From assembly GCA_017456885.1 (NCBI GenBank), contig JAFTIM010000004.1, positions 314,851 through 378,850 on the forward strand: DNA of 64,000 nucleotides, in the 5' to 3' direction. Made by a program: the position numbers and the translations under genes. Positions 54,200-63,289 of this stretch are shown here, in pieces. A model generated the notes under the pieces. It searched no databases, was not told where the DNA came from, and saw only the letters and a program-made list of their open reading frames with translations. The first letter of the stretch is position 1. Each line of letters starts with the position of its first letter. The DNA comes from Paludibacteraceae bacterium. Its GTDB lineage: Bacteria; Bacteroidota; Bacteroidia; Bacteroidales; Paludibacteraceae.

Positions 54200-56854
54200 A
54201 TGAAAAAGACATTTTTCTCACTGACTTGCATTCTACTCCTTCTCCCTGCAAAAGCTGAAGATGGTAGTTACAACTCTTTCCTGAGAAAACAACTTAAAGC
54301 CTTGAACGTATGCGCCACGGAAGGCGTCTCAGGGCATTTCGCAGGCATTTCGGGCGATGCTCTGATAGTGGCAGGCGGTTGTAACTTTCCGGACACACCA
54401 GCAGCCAAAGGTGGGGAGAAAGTTTTTTACAACAATATTTTTGTTCTCGAAAACCCACTTTCAGAAAAATCGGAATGGAAATGCTCCGGCACACTACCCG
54501 CTCCTTCGGCTTATGGAGTAAGCTTTACCACTCCCGAAGGTGTTATTTGCATCGGAGGCACTGATGGACACGAAAGTGCCGCATCGGTATTGTTGTTATG
54601 CTACAAAAACGGGGAAACCGAAGTCAAGACACTGACTCCGCTGCCAATACCATTGGACAATATGGCAGGAGCCTACGGCGATGGTTATATTTACATAGCT
54701 GGAGGTCAATCTAACGGGGAAAGTTCTTGTGCTGCATTCAGAATAAAACTTACCGATTTAATGCACAAGAAAGATTGGGAACGCCTTCCCGACTTTCCTG
54801 GTCGTGCAAGAATACAACCCTCTGCTGCCGTACAAAACAACTCCAACGGATATTGTTTTTATTTGATAGGCGGATTTTCGCCTATTGCCGACAACAATCG
54901 GTGTTTTATCCACTCCGACGGACTTGTTTTCTATCCCAAAGAAAACAGATGGGAAACCACATCCGAGATAACGCCAAACGCTTTCGGGTCTAATGCCGCA
55001 ATCGGCAGTGTTGCAGCAATAGTAGGCAACTCACACATTGTCTGTATCGGTGGCGTTAATCGCTCTATTTTTGAAAACGCCATCAACCGTCCGTTTGTTA
55101 AAAAAGAACTCAACGACAATGACAGCCTGCTCAAAACATTAAATGCCGAAGATGCTGCATACCTCAATCACCCTGCCTCGTGGTATCGTTTTAACAACGA
55201 ATTGCTTATCTACAACACCATAACCGACACATGGGCTTACACAACGCAAGATAGTTGCTTTGCAAAAGCAGGTGCCACACTCATTGCTTACGAAAATCAT
55301 TTATTATTGGTTGGAGGTGAAAGCAAACCCGGCATTCGTTCAAACGAAACCATTGACATCGCCATCGGCAGTCAGCAACAATTCGGATGGCTCAATTGGA
55401 CGATTTTGATTGCTTATCTGCTATCGATGCTGTTACTCGGTTTTTATTTCATGAAAAAAGAGCGTGGAGGTAACGATTTTTTCAAAGGAGGCGGACGCAT
55501 ACCGTGGTGGGCGGCAGGCATCAGCATTTATGCCACCATGCTCAGTGCTATTACCTACATGGCTTATCCTGCCAAAGCCTATGCCACGAATTGGACTTAC
55601 TATCCGATGCTGATTACGATTCTTTTGGTCAGTTTTCCCGTCATTAAATATTACTTACCTTTTTTTCGCCGACTAAACGTAACAAGCGCATACGAATATT
55701 TGGAGCTTCGATTTAATGCGGCAACACGACTAATGGCAAGTGCTTTGTTCATTATTTTTATGATTGCGCGAATGGCATTGGTGCTTTACCTACCCTCTTT
55801 GGCATTGACAGCAGTAACCGGTATCAACATCTACACCTGCATCATTTTAATGGGTGTTATAACCATCGTATATTGCACAATGGGTGGAGTGGAAGCTGTA
55901 GTTTGGGGCGACGTGATTCAGGGTTTTATACTCGTTGGAGGGGCTTTGCTGGCTGCAGGCTACCTGATATTTTCTACAAAAGGAGGCTTCAACGGATTTA
56001 TCGAAATTGCCACTACCGACCACAAAATGCAACTTATCGATTGGAGTTTTGATTTTACAAAAGCGACTTTCTGGGTCGTTATTTTAGGCGGTATTGCCAA
56101 CAATCTGATTTCGTACACTTCCGACCAAACCGTCATTCAACGCTATTTGACCACAAAAGACGAGAAAAGTGCAAAACACAGCATTCTGATGAACGGAATA
56201 ATGAGCGTAGCCGTTTCGATACTCTTTTTCGTCATAGGAACAGGTCTTTACACATTTTTCAAAACGCACCCTACACAAATGGATATCACAATGAGAAAAA
56301 CCGATGCGATATTCCCGTTTTTCATGACGAGTCAGTTGCCTGCAGGATTGGCGGGATTGCTGATAGCGGCCGTCTTTGCCGCAACGATGTCCACTATATC
56401 TTCGAACATCAACTCTGTAGCCACGGCTTTTTCCGTTGACTTTTACAAACGCCGACACGAAACCGCTTCCGACCGCAAAATGTTATTGGTAGCTCGTTAT
56501 GCCTGCATCATTTCAGGCATTATCGGCATTGGTATTGCACTGTTGATGGCGACATGGGACATTTACTCGCTGCTCGATTTTTTTCAAGAAATACTCGGAC
56601 TTCTGTCAAGCGGGTTGGGTGGACTGTTCGTAATGGGGATATTTTTCCCACGCATCAGCGCAAAATCGGCACTTATCGGATTTGTTTGCGGCATTATCAC
56701 TGTATTTGGATTTAAATACTTCTCCAATGTCAACTTGCTGTTATACGGTTGTATTGGAATGACGGTTTCGGTCGTTGTCGGATTTATATTAAGTTTTGCA
56801 TTTAGCAACGAAAAAACTTGTAAAGGATTAACTTGGAAACATTTAAATAAATAA
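54200..56854 (+). CDS. Fusion: NanM-like mutarotase domain plus sodium:solute symporter
   Basis: The ATG at 54200 is used (a TTG lies one codon upstream). The 884-residue protein has a signal peptide. A kelch-type six-bladed propeller of the cyclically permuted mutarotase family follows (about 25-385; markers VAGGCNFPDTP, GTDGHESAASV, YIAGGQSNGESS, LVGGESKPG). Then comes an SLC5-type symporter with about 13 helices (about 395-884; WWAAGISIYATMLSAITYMA; NNLISYTSDQTVIQRYL). It probably interconverts sialic acid anomers at the periplasmic side and imports the sugar with sodium. The two functions are separate proteins in most bacteria. Confidence 0.9.
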   Translation: MKKTFFSLTCILLLLPAKAEDGSYNSFLRKQLKALNVCATEGVSGHFAGISGDALIVAGGCNFPDTPAAKGGEKVFYNNIFVLENPLSEKSEWKCSGTLPAPSAYGVSFTTPEGVICIGGTDGHESAASVLLLCYKNGETEVKTLTPLPIPLDNMAGAYGDGYIYIAGGQSNGESSCAAFRIKLTDLMHKKDWERLPDFPGRARIQPSAAVQNNSNGYCFYLIGGFSPIADNNRCFIHSDGLVFYPKENRWETTSEITPNAFGSNAAIGSVAAIVGNSHIVCIGGVNRSIFENAINRPFVKKELNDNDSLLKTLNAEDAAYLNHPASWYRFNNELLIYNTITDTWAYTTQDSCFAKAGATLIAYENHLLLVGGESKPGIRSNETIDIAIGSQQQFGWLNWTILIAYLLSMLLLGFYFMKKERGGNDFFKGGGRIPWWAAGISIYATMLSAITYMAYPAKAYATNWTYYPMLITILLVSFPVIKYYLPFFRRLNVTSAYEYLELRFNAATRLMASALFIIFMIARMALVLYLPSLALTAVTGINIYTCIILMGVITIVYCTMGGVEAVVWGDVIQGFILVGGALLAAGYLIFSTKGGFNGFIEIATTDHKMQLIDWSFDFTKATFWVVILGGIANNLISYTSDQTVIQRYLTTKDEKSAKHSILMNGIMSVAVSILFFVIGTGLYTFFKTHPTQMDITMRKTDAIFPFFMTSQLPAGLAGLLIAAVFAATMSTISSNINSVATAFSVDFYKRRHETASDRKMLLVARYACIISGIIGIGIALLMATWDIYSLLDFFQEILGLLSSGLGGLFVMGIFFPRISAKSALIGFVCGIITVFGFKYFSNVNLLLYGCIGMTVSVVVGFILSFAFSNEKTCKGLTWKHLNK

Positions 56855-56858
56855 GAAT

Positions 56859-58037
56859 ATGGACTTTCAGAAATTAGCGGCACAATACAAAAGCGAATTG
56901 TTAGACCGCGTTTTGCCTTTTTGGCTCAAAAAATCACAAGACAAAGCCTTCGGAGGTTATTTTACATGCCTCGAACGCGATGGATCGGTATTCGACACCG
57001 ACAAATTTATTTGGCTACAAGGTAGGCAGGTTTGGATGTTCGCTACTTTGTACAACAAGGTTGAAAAACGTCAGGAGTGGCTTGATTGTGCCGTTCAGGG
57101 GGCAGAATTTTTGAAGAAATATGGTCACGACGGAAATCTAAATTGGTACTTTTCACTTGACAGAGAAGGGAATCCTTTGGTAGAGCCGTACAACATTTTC
57201 TCATATACGTTTGCCGTCATTGCTTTCGGGCAATTAAGCATCGCAACAGGCAATAGTGAATATGCCGAAATTGCAAAAAAGACTTTTGACATTGTACTCT
57301 CTAAAGTAGCCAACCCGAAAGGGAAATGGAACAAAGCCGTGGCAGGAACTCGCAATATGAAAAGTTTTGCCCTGCCTATGATTCTTTGTAATGTCGCCCT
57401 CGAAATAGAATCCCTTTTGGAACCCGCATTTCTGAAAGAAACAATCGAAACTTGCATTCACGAGGTAATGGACGTATTCTATCGTCCCGAATTAGGATTG
57501 ATTGTGGAACATATCGGGACTGACGGACAACTGCAAGATAACTTCGACGGACGCCTGCTAAATCCCGGACACGCCATCGAAGCGATGTGGTTTATTATGG
57601 ATTTGGGCGTACGTTTAAGGCGAAAAGAGCTGATAGAAAAAGCCGTTGAAATTGCTCTCAACGAAGTTGAGTACGGCTGGGATAAAAAATTCGGAGGCAT
57701 TTTCTATTTCATGGACCGTTTGGGACACCCAACGCAACAACTCGAATGGGATCAGAAACTATGGTGGGTGCATATCGAAACGTTGATTACAATGATTAAA
57801 GGCTACCAACTCACCGGCAACAAAAAGTGTCTTGATTGGTTTGAACGCGTACACGACTATGTTTGGACGCATTTTGTAGATAAAGAATACCCTGAATGGT
57901 ACGGCTATTTAAATCGTCAAGGCGAGGTGCTTTTACCACTGAAAGGCGGCAAATGGAAAGGTTGTTTCCATGTTCCTCGCGGGCTATTCCAATGTTGGCA
58001 AATACTTGAAAAATTGGCAAAAAACGAAACGTTATGA
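56859..58037 (+). CDS. nanE: N-acylglucosamine 2-epimerase (AGE/RnBP)
   Basis: The 392-residue (alpha/alpha)6-barrel protein has IWLQGRQVWMFATLYN, LLNPGHAIEAMWFI and LWWVHIETLITMI; the two histidines fit the active site of the renin-binding-protein type. It converts N-acetylmannosamine to N-acetylglucosamine, the next step after NanA. Bacteroidetes often use this AGE-type enzyme in place of the classical NanE barrel. It starts four bases after the fusion transporter. Confidence 0.92.
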   Translation: MDFQKLAAQYKSELLDRVLPFWLKKSQDKAFGGYFTCLERDGSVFDTDKFIWLQGRQVWMFATLYNKVEKRQEWLDCAVQGAEFLKKYGHDGNLNWYFSLDREGNPLVEPYNIFSYTFAVIAFGQLSIATGNSEYAEIAKKTFDIVLSKVANPKGKWNKAVAGTRNMKSFALPMILCNVALEIESLLEPAFLKETIETCIHEVMDVFYRPELGLIVEHIGTDGQLQDNFDGRLLNPGHAIEAMWFIMDLGVRLRRKELIEKAVEIALNEVEYGWDKKFGGIFYFMDRLGHPTQQLEWDQKLWWVHIETLITMIKGYQLTGNKKCLDWFERVHDYVWTHFVDKEYPEWYGYLNRQGEVLLPLKGGKWKGCFHVPRGLFQCWQILEKLAKNETL

Positions 58038-58480
58038 TATTAGCATCGTTGGCAGATAGTGCTCGCTACGAGCAGTTGCATCCATTATTTAAAACGGCAT
58101 TCGATTTTATCAAATCCAACCATCTTTTGGAGAGGGAGCCGGGTCGAATCGAGTTAGATGGCAACCGACTCTTTATCAATAATGTAAAAACAAATCTTAT
58201 CAAGCGAGAAAAACAAGCGTTGGAGATTCATAAAAAGTACATTGACATACACATTCCGCTTGACAAAACTGAAATTATCGGATGGAAATCACTATCCGAT
58301 TTAAACCAACCACGAGAAGAATTTGATACGGAAAACGACTTTGCTCTTTTCGACGAACCGGCTACGAATTATATAGAAGTTCACCCCGGAGAATTTTTAA
58401 TCGTATTCCCTGAAGATGCCCACGCACCCGTTATCGGAGAAGGTGCATTAAGAAAACTAATTGTAAAAATAGAGTTATGA
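58034..58480 (+). CDS. nanQ: YhcH/YjgK/YiaL family protein (NanQ-like)
   Basis: The 148-residue DUF386-type protein has EIHKKYIDIHIPLDKTE, FALFDEPATNYIEVHPG and FLIVFPEDAHAPVIG, with the metal-binding histidines and glutamates of the family. E. coli YhcH (NanQ) works as a sialic acid anomerase. The ATG overlaps the epimerase stop (ATGA) and its own stop overlaps the next start, so all are coupled. Confidence 0.92.
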   Translation: MILASLADSARYEQLHPLFKTAFDFIKSNHLLEREPGRIELDGNRLFINNVKTNLIKREKQALEIHKKYIDIHIPLDKTEIIGWKSLSDLNQPREEFDTENDFALFDEPATNYIEVHPGEFLIVFPEDAHAPVIGEGALRKLIVKIEL

Positions 58481-59253
58481 CGCAAAAAAACATTGGTATC
58501 GATTTATCTATAACGCCTTATGGATTGGTAAAAAATCGGCTTTATTCCATCGCAATTTTGCCTTGGGGTGCAACCGAGCCACACAACTTGCATTTACCAT
58601 ATCTCACCGATTGTATTTTATCGCAAGCAATAGCATTAGATGCCGTCGGTCAATTACAAAAAGAGACACCACACAACGTGATGGTTTTACCGCCCGTCGC
58701 TGCCGGTGCACAAAATCCCGGACAACGCGATTTGCCTTTCTGTATTCATTATCGTTTTGAAACCCAGAAAGCGATTTTAAGTGATATTGTAGCAAGTTTA
58801 TATCATCAAGGCATCCGCAAATTACTCATTGTCAATGGACATGGAGGGAACAATTTTAAAAGTATGATTCGCGACTTTTCCATCGATTATCCCGACTTTT
58901 TGATTGCTACGACCGAATGGTACACAATAGTTCCTCCTGCCGGATTTTTTGAAGAAAAGGACGATCACGCCGGCGAATTGGAAACATCTGTCATGATGCA
59001 CTATTATCCCGATTTAGTAAATTTATCGGATGCAGGAGAGGGCAAATCAAAACCATTTGCCGTTGAATCTTTAAACGAAAAAATAGCATGGGTACCTCGC
59101 AATTGGGCTAAAGTTACCACCGATACAGGCATTGGAAATCCCCTCAAAGCGACCGCCGAAAAAGGTAAAAAATACAGCCGTTCGGTTGTAAATAAAATTG
59201 TTAAATTATTAAAGGATTTGATAGAAAACGATGACATTTACCTTTCGGAATAA
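58477..59253 (+). CDS. Creatininase family protein
   Basis: The 258-residue metal-dependent amidohydrolase-like protein has the creatininase metal site in ILPWGATEPHNLHLPYLTD (Glu, His, Asp), NGHGGN and DDHAGELETSVMM. Relatives cleave creatinine, aminopyrimidine intermediates or N-formyl groups. A substrate linked to sialic acid is suggested only by the ATGA overlap with nanQ. It closes the operon. The following 175 bases hold the MoxR promoter region and no clear terminator. Confidence 0.88.
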   Translation: MTQKNIGIDLSITPYGLVKNRLYSIAILPWGATEPHNLHLPYLTDCILSQAIALDAVGQLQKETPHNVMVLPPVAAGAQNPGQRDLPFCIHYRFETQKAILSDIVASLYHQGIRKLLIVNGHGGNNFKSMIRDFSIDYPDFLIATTEWYTIVPPAGFFEEKDDHAGELETSVMMHYYPDLVNLSDAGEGKSKPFAVESLNEKIAWVPRNWAKVTTDTGIGNPLKATAEKGKKYSRSVVNKIVKLLKDLIENDDIYLSE

Positions 59254-59381
59254 GAGTACTCACTGCAAATATTAACAAAACGGCAAACCGAAAACTTCAT
59301 TTATCAACATTAAAAATATTAAATTACATTCATTAGCATTAAATAAAAGTTAAAACATTATTTTAATGTATTATTCTGCCT

Positions 59382-59389
59382 TATATTTG
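59382..59389 (+). promoter_or_regulatory. -7 box of the Bat operon
   Basis: TATATTTG fits TAnnTTTG, about 40 bases before the moxR ATG at 59429. No -33 TTG at normal spacing. Confidence 0.45.
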
Positions 59390-59428
59390 TAAAAAACAAA
59401 AATTGAAACAACTAAAAACAGACAAATA

Positions 59429-60424
59429 ATGGAGCAAACTATTGATTTTAGAGCGTTAAACGAACGCATTGAAAAACAAAGTGCTTTTGTCGATGCCTTA
59501 AACATGGGTATGGACAAGGTGATTGTAGGTCAAAAACATTTGGTAGAGTCGTTATTGATCGGTCTTTTATCAAACGGGCACGTACTGCTTGAGGGTGTTC
59601 CCGGATTGGCTAAAACATTAGCTATAAAAACATTAGCACAGTTGATAGATGCCAATTTCAGCCGAATACAATTTACACCCGATTTGTTGCCTGCCGATGT
59701 CATTGGAACAATGATTTACAGTCAGAAAAAAGAAGAATTCCAAATAAAAAAAGGACCTATTTTCTCTAATTTCATTTTGGCAGACGAAATTAACCGTGCT
59801 CCCGCCAAAGTGCAAAGTGCGTTGCTCGAAGCCATGCAGGAACGTCAAGTTACCATTGGAGAATCGACATTCAAGCTCGACGAACCTTTTTTGGTGCTTG
59901 CCACTCAGAATCCCATTGAGCAAGAAGGAACATATCCATTGCCCGAAGCACAAGTCGATCGTTTTATGCTGAAAGTAGTTATCAATTATCCTCAAAAAGA
60001 GGAAGAACGACTTATTATCCGTCAAAATATTTGTGGCGAAAGACCAAGCGTTGCACCGATTCTTAAAGTAGAAGACATTTTGGAAGCACGCAAAGTTGTA
60101 CAAGAGGTTTACATGGACGAGAAAATAGAACGTTACATTCTCGACATCGTATTTGCATCTCGTTTCCCCGAAGAATATGGCTTGTCGGAGTTAAAAAACA
60201 TGATTGCTTTCGGAGGTTCGCCACGTGCTTCTATCAACCTTGCGTTAGCAGCAAGAGCCTACGCCTTTATTAAACGTCGCGGATATGTAATACCGGAAGA
60301 CGTACGTGCCGTAGCTCAAGATGTAATGCGTCATAGAATCGGATTGAGTTACGAGGCTGAGGCCAACAACATGACATCGGCCGAAATCATCAGCGAAATA
60401 CTAAATGCTGTAGAAGTTCCCTAA
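59429..60424 (+). CDS. MoxR family AAA+ ATPase
   Basis: The 331-residue ATPase has the Walker A loop GVPGLAKTL, Walker B FILADEINRAPAKVQSALLEAM and sensor region LATQNPIEQEGTYPLPEAQVD. MoxR proteins act as chaperones for VWA proteins. It leads the Bat operon, as in other Bacteroidota. Confidence 0.96.
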   Translation: MEQTIDFRALNERIEKQSAFVDALNMGMDKVIVGQKHLVESLLIGLLSNGHVLLEGVPGLAKTLAIKTLAQLIDANFSRIQFTPDLLPADVIGTMIYSQKKEEFQIKKGPIFSNFILADEINRAPAKVQSALLEAMQERQVTIGESTFKLDEPFLVLATQNPIEQEGTYPLPEAQVDRFMLKVVINYPQKEEERLIIRQNICGERPSVAPILKVEDILEARKVVQEVYMDEKIERYILDIVFASRFPEEYGLSELKNMIAFGGSPRASINLALAARAYAFIKRRGYVIPEDVRAVAQDVMRHRIGLSYEAEANNMTSAEIISEILNAVEVP

Positions 60425-60455
60425 ACTGACATTTCATTTTTTAGGATTCAAATAA

Positions 60456-61325
60456 ATGGAAACAAGCGAATTACTAAAAAAAGTTCGGCAAATAGAAATA
60501 AAAACGCGAGGTCTCTCACGCAATATTTTTGCAGGAGAGTATCACACGGCTTTCAAGGGGCGGGGAATGACCTTTTCCGAAGTTCGCGAATACCAATATG
60601 GCGACGATGTGCGCAGTATAGATTGGAATGTAACTGCCCGTTTCAATCGTCCCTACATCAAAGTGTTTGAAGAAGAACGCGAACTTACGGTTATTTTACT
60701 CATCGACGTTTCTGGAAGTTTGGACTTCGGGACAGGAGTTTCCCTCAAACGGAACATTATGACCGAAGTAGCTGCCACGCTTGCTTTTTCGGCAATTCAA
60801 AACAACGATAAAATCGGAGTAATTTTTTTCTCCGACAAAATAGAAAAATTTATTCCGCCGCAAAAAGGTCGTAAACACATTCTTTATATCATTCGGGAAC
60901 TGATTGATTTTAAGCCTTCAAGCAATAAAACGGACATTGCCGAAGCGTTATCGTATTTCACTAACGTCATAAAAAAACGTTCTACGGCTTTCTTGATTTC
61001 CGATTTCATGGATCAGAAAAATTTTGACGACGCACTGACCATTGCCAACAGAAAACATGACATTGTAGCCGTTCAAATTTATGACAAACGCGAAACCGAA
61101 TTACCGGCCGTTGGACTCATCAAGGTAAAAGATGCCGAAACCGAAGAACGCATTTGGATAAACACCAACGACAATCGTTTGCGCAAACTTTATAGCGACA
61201 CTTGGGTAGAAAAACAGTTGATGTTGCAGCAAATTTTTCAAAAATCAAGAATTGATAATGTTTCCATCAATACGGAGGAGGATTATGTGAAAGCATTGAT
61301 AAGATTATTTAAATTAAGGAGTTAA
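60456..61325 (+). CDS. DUF58 domain protein (Bat operon)
   Basis: The 289-residue soluble protein has the DUF58 signature EVREYQYGDDVRSIDWNVTA and a VWA-like region VILLIDVSGSLDFGTG. It lies between MoxR and BatA in the usual Bat order. The function is unknown. Confidence 0.92.
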   Translation: METSELLKKVRQIEIKTRGLSRNIFAGEYHTAFKGRGMTFSEVREYQYGDDVRSIDWNVTARFNRPYIKVFEEERELTVILLIDVSGSLDFGTGVSLKRNIMTEVAATLAFSAIQNNDKIGVIFFSDKIEKFIPPQKGRKHILYIIRELIDFKPSSNKTDIAEALSYFTNVIKKRSTAFLISDFMDQKNFDDALTIANRKHDIVAVQIYDKRETELPAVGLIKVKDAETEERIWINTNDNRLRKLYSDTWVEKQLMLQQIFQKSRIDNVSINTEEDYVKALIRLFKLRS

Positions 61326-61331
61326 TTGCTT

Positions 61332-62291
61332 ATGAATCGCATTCTTTTAGTTTTATTCTTATTGTTTGGTTCTATTTTGCAAGGAGCAAAGGCTCAAAAC
61401 TTTACGGTAACAGCAGAAATAGACTCCTCGTTCCTTTTCATAGGAGAACAGGCAGGTTTGTCGTTTGAAGTAGTACAGGATAAAAATGAGAAAGTACATT
61501 TGCCATTGTTTTCCGACACCATTGTCGGCGGATTGGAATTGGTAGAGCGACAAAAACCGGATACTACGTTTTTGAATAACGAGCAAATGCGGGTGTTGCA
61601 TAAATTTATCATAACCTCCTTTGACACGGCTCTATACTATATTCCTTCGTTTAAATTTTATAATGAAAAAGGCGATACCACAGAGTCGAATCCTCTTTCG
61701 TTAAAGGTTTTTACCGTTGACATTGACACAACTCAATTTCAGATAGCCGACATCAAGCCGATTTACGATCCTCCATTCAATTGGAAAGGTTTTTGGTTGG
61801 TTGTGCTATATATTCTGATTGCGATACTCGTTGCATTCGCAATATATTGGATTGTCAGGAAATATATTTTGAATAGGAAAAACGAACCTGTACAGAACAA
61901 CGAACCCGAAATTCCGGCTCATATAAAAGCATTGGAAATGCTTGACGCCATCAAAAACGAAAAACGCTGGGAACGAGGAGAGGCTAAACTTTATTACACC
62001 GAAATAACCGAGGTCATTCGTATCTATATCGGGAAACGTTACAACCTGAATGCCATGGAATCGACATCCGACGAAATTCTGACAATGCTGAAAACACTTG
62101 AAATAAAGCGGGAAGTATTATCGTCGTTAAAAACGTTATTGGACTTATCGGATTTGGTAAAATTCGCCAAATGGCAACCAATGCCCGACGACTATCTGAA
62201 AAGTTTATCAATCGCCTACTCTTTTGTAAACGAAACAAAAGAAGTGCCTACAGATAACACTCAAGATGAACATAGTGAAAATGTAAAATAA
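61332..62291 (+). CDS. Membrane-anchored Bat operon protein
   Basis: The ATG at 61332 is used (a TTG lies two codons upstream). The 319-residue product has a signal peptide (to about AKAQ), a beta-rich periplasmic half (VTAEIDSSFLFIGEQAGLSF), one helix near 155 (FWLVVLYILIAILVAFAIYW) and a cytoplasmic helical tail. The N-terminal pattern is like BatD and the layout resembles the small DUF4381-type protein between DUF58 and BatA genes. It is two bases from batA. Confidence 0.7.
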   Translation: MNRILLVLFLLFGSILQGAKAQNFTVTAEIDSSFLFIGEQAGLSFEVVQDKNEKVHLPLFSDTIVGGLELVERQKPDTTFLNNEQMRVLHKFIITSFDTALYYIPSFKFYNEKGDTTESNPLSLKVFTVDIDTTQFQIADIKPIYDPPFNWKGFWLVVLYILIAILVAFAIYWIVRKYILNRKNEPVQNNEPEIPAHIKALEMLDAIKNEKRWERGEAKLYYTEITEVIRIYIGKRYNLNAMESTSDEILTMLKTLEIKREVLSSLKTLLDLSDLVKFAKWQPMPDDYLKSLSIAYSFVNETKEVPTDNTQDEHSENVK

Positions 62292-62293
62292 TT

Positions 62294-63277
62294 ATGCAGT
62301 TTAATAATCCTGAATATTTATACTTACTACTTCTTCTGATACCTGTCATTTTTTGGTACATTTTTAAACAGTATCAGGCCGATGCAAGTCTGCAAATTTC
62401 CAGCATTAGTTCGCTGAAACTTCCACAACGCAAATCATTCATCATACTACGGCATTTGCCTTTCTTGTTCAGAATGATTGCATTGACTTGTCTGATTATA
62501 GTAATTGCACGTCCCCAATTATCAAATAGTTTCCGCAGCGAAAGTACCGAAGGCATTGACATTATGATGGCACTTGACATTTCGGGAACGATGTTGGCCG
62601 AAGACCTCCGTCCCAATCGTTTGGAAGCTGCAAAAAACGTAGCAGCCGAATTTATTGCCGGGCGTCCGAATGACAATATTGGATTAGTTGTTTTTGCCGG
62701 CGAAAGTTTTACTCAATGTCCGTTGACTACCGACCATGCCGTGCTTATCAATCTTTTTAACGGCATAAAATACGGTATGATCGAAGACGGCACTGCCATC
62801 GGATTAGGACTTGCCAACTCGGTGGGGAGAATAAAAGACAGCATGGCGAAATCGAAAGTCGTGATACTGCTGACCGATGGTTCGAACAATGCAGGTGATA
62901 TAGCACCGCTAACCGCTGCCGAGATTGCCAAAACATTCGGAATTCGGGTATATACTATCGGTGTAGGAACTCGCGGGATCGCCAAATTCCCCTATCAAAC
63001 GCCAATGGGTGTTCGCTATCAGGACATGCAAGTAGATATCGACGAGGACATGTTGCGACAAATAGCCGCAATGACGGGAGGAAGTTATTTCAGAGCTACC
63101 GACAACAACAAACTAAAAGAGATATATGCCGAAATAGACGAGATGGAAAAAACAAAAATTCGCGTACAAGAATACAGTAAAAAGAGCGAAATCTATTTAC
63201 CATTTGCACTTGTGGCTTTTTTAGCTCTGTTAGGCGAGGTTGTGTTAAAAAACACCATTCTTAGAAAATTACCATAA
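62294..63277 (+). CDS. batA: BatA, VWA domain membrane protein
   Basis: The 327-residue protein has membrane helices at both ends (YLYLLLLLIPVIFWYIF and a C-terminal helix) flanking a VWA domain. The MIDAS-type motif is MALDISGTMLAEDL, with a later threonine and the aspartate in LLTDGSNNAGD. Bat proteins support envelope stress tolerance in Bacteroides-type bacteria; the exact role is open. Confidence 0.92.
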   Translation: MQFNNPEYLYLLLLLIPVIFWYIFKQYQADASLQISSISSLKLPQRKSFIILRHLPFLFRMIALTCLIIVIARPQLSNSFRSESTEGIDIMMALDISGTMLAEDLRPNRLEAAKNVAAEFIAGRPNDNIGLVVFAGESFTQCPLTTDHAVLINLFNGIKYGMIEDGTAIGLGLANSVGRIKDSMAKSKVVILLTDGSNNAGDIAPLTAAEIAKTFGIRVYTIGVGTRGIAKFPYQTPMGVRYQDMQVDIDEDMLRQIAAMTGGSYFRATDNNKLKEIYAEIDEMEKTKIRVQEYSKKSEIYLPFALVAFLALLGEVVLKNTILRKLP

Positions 63278-63289
63278 AAATAGCCGCGT

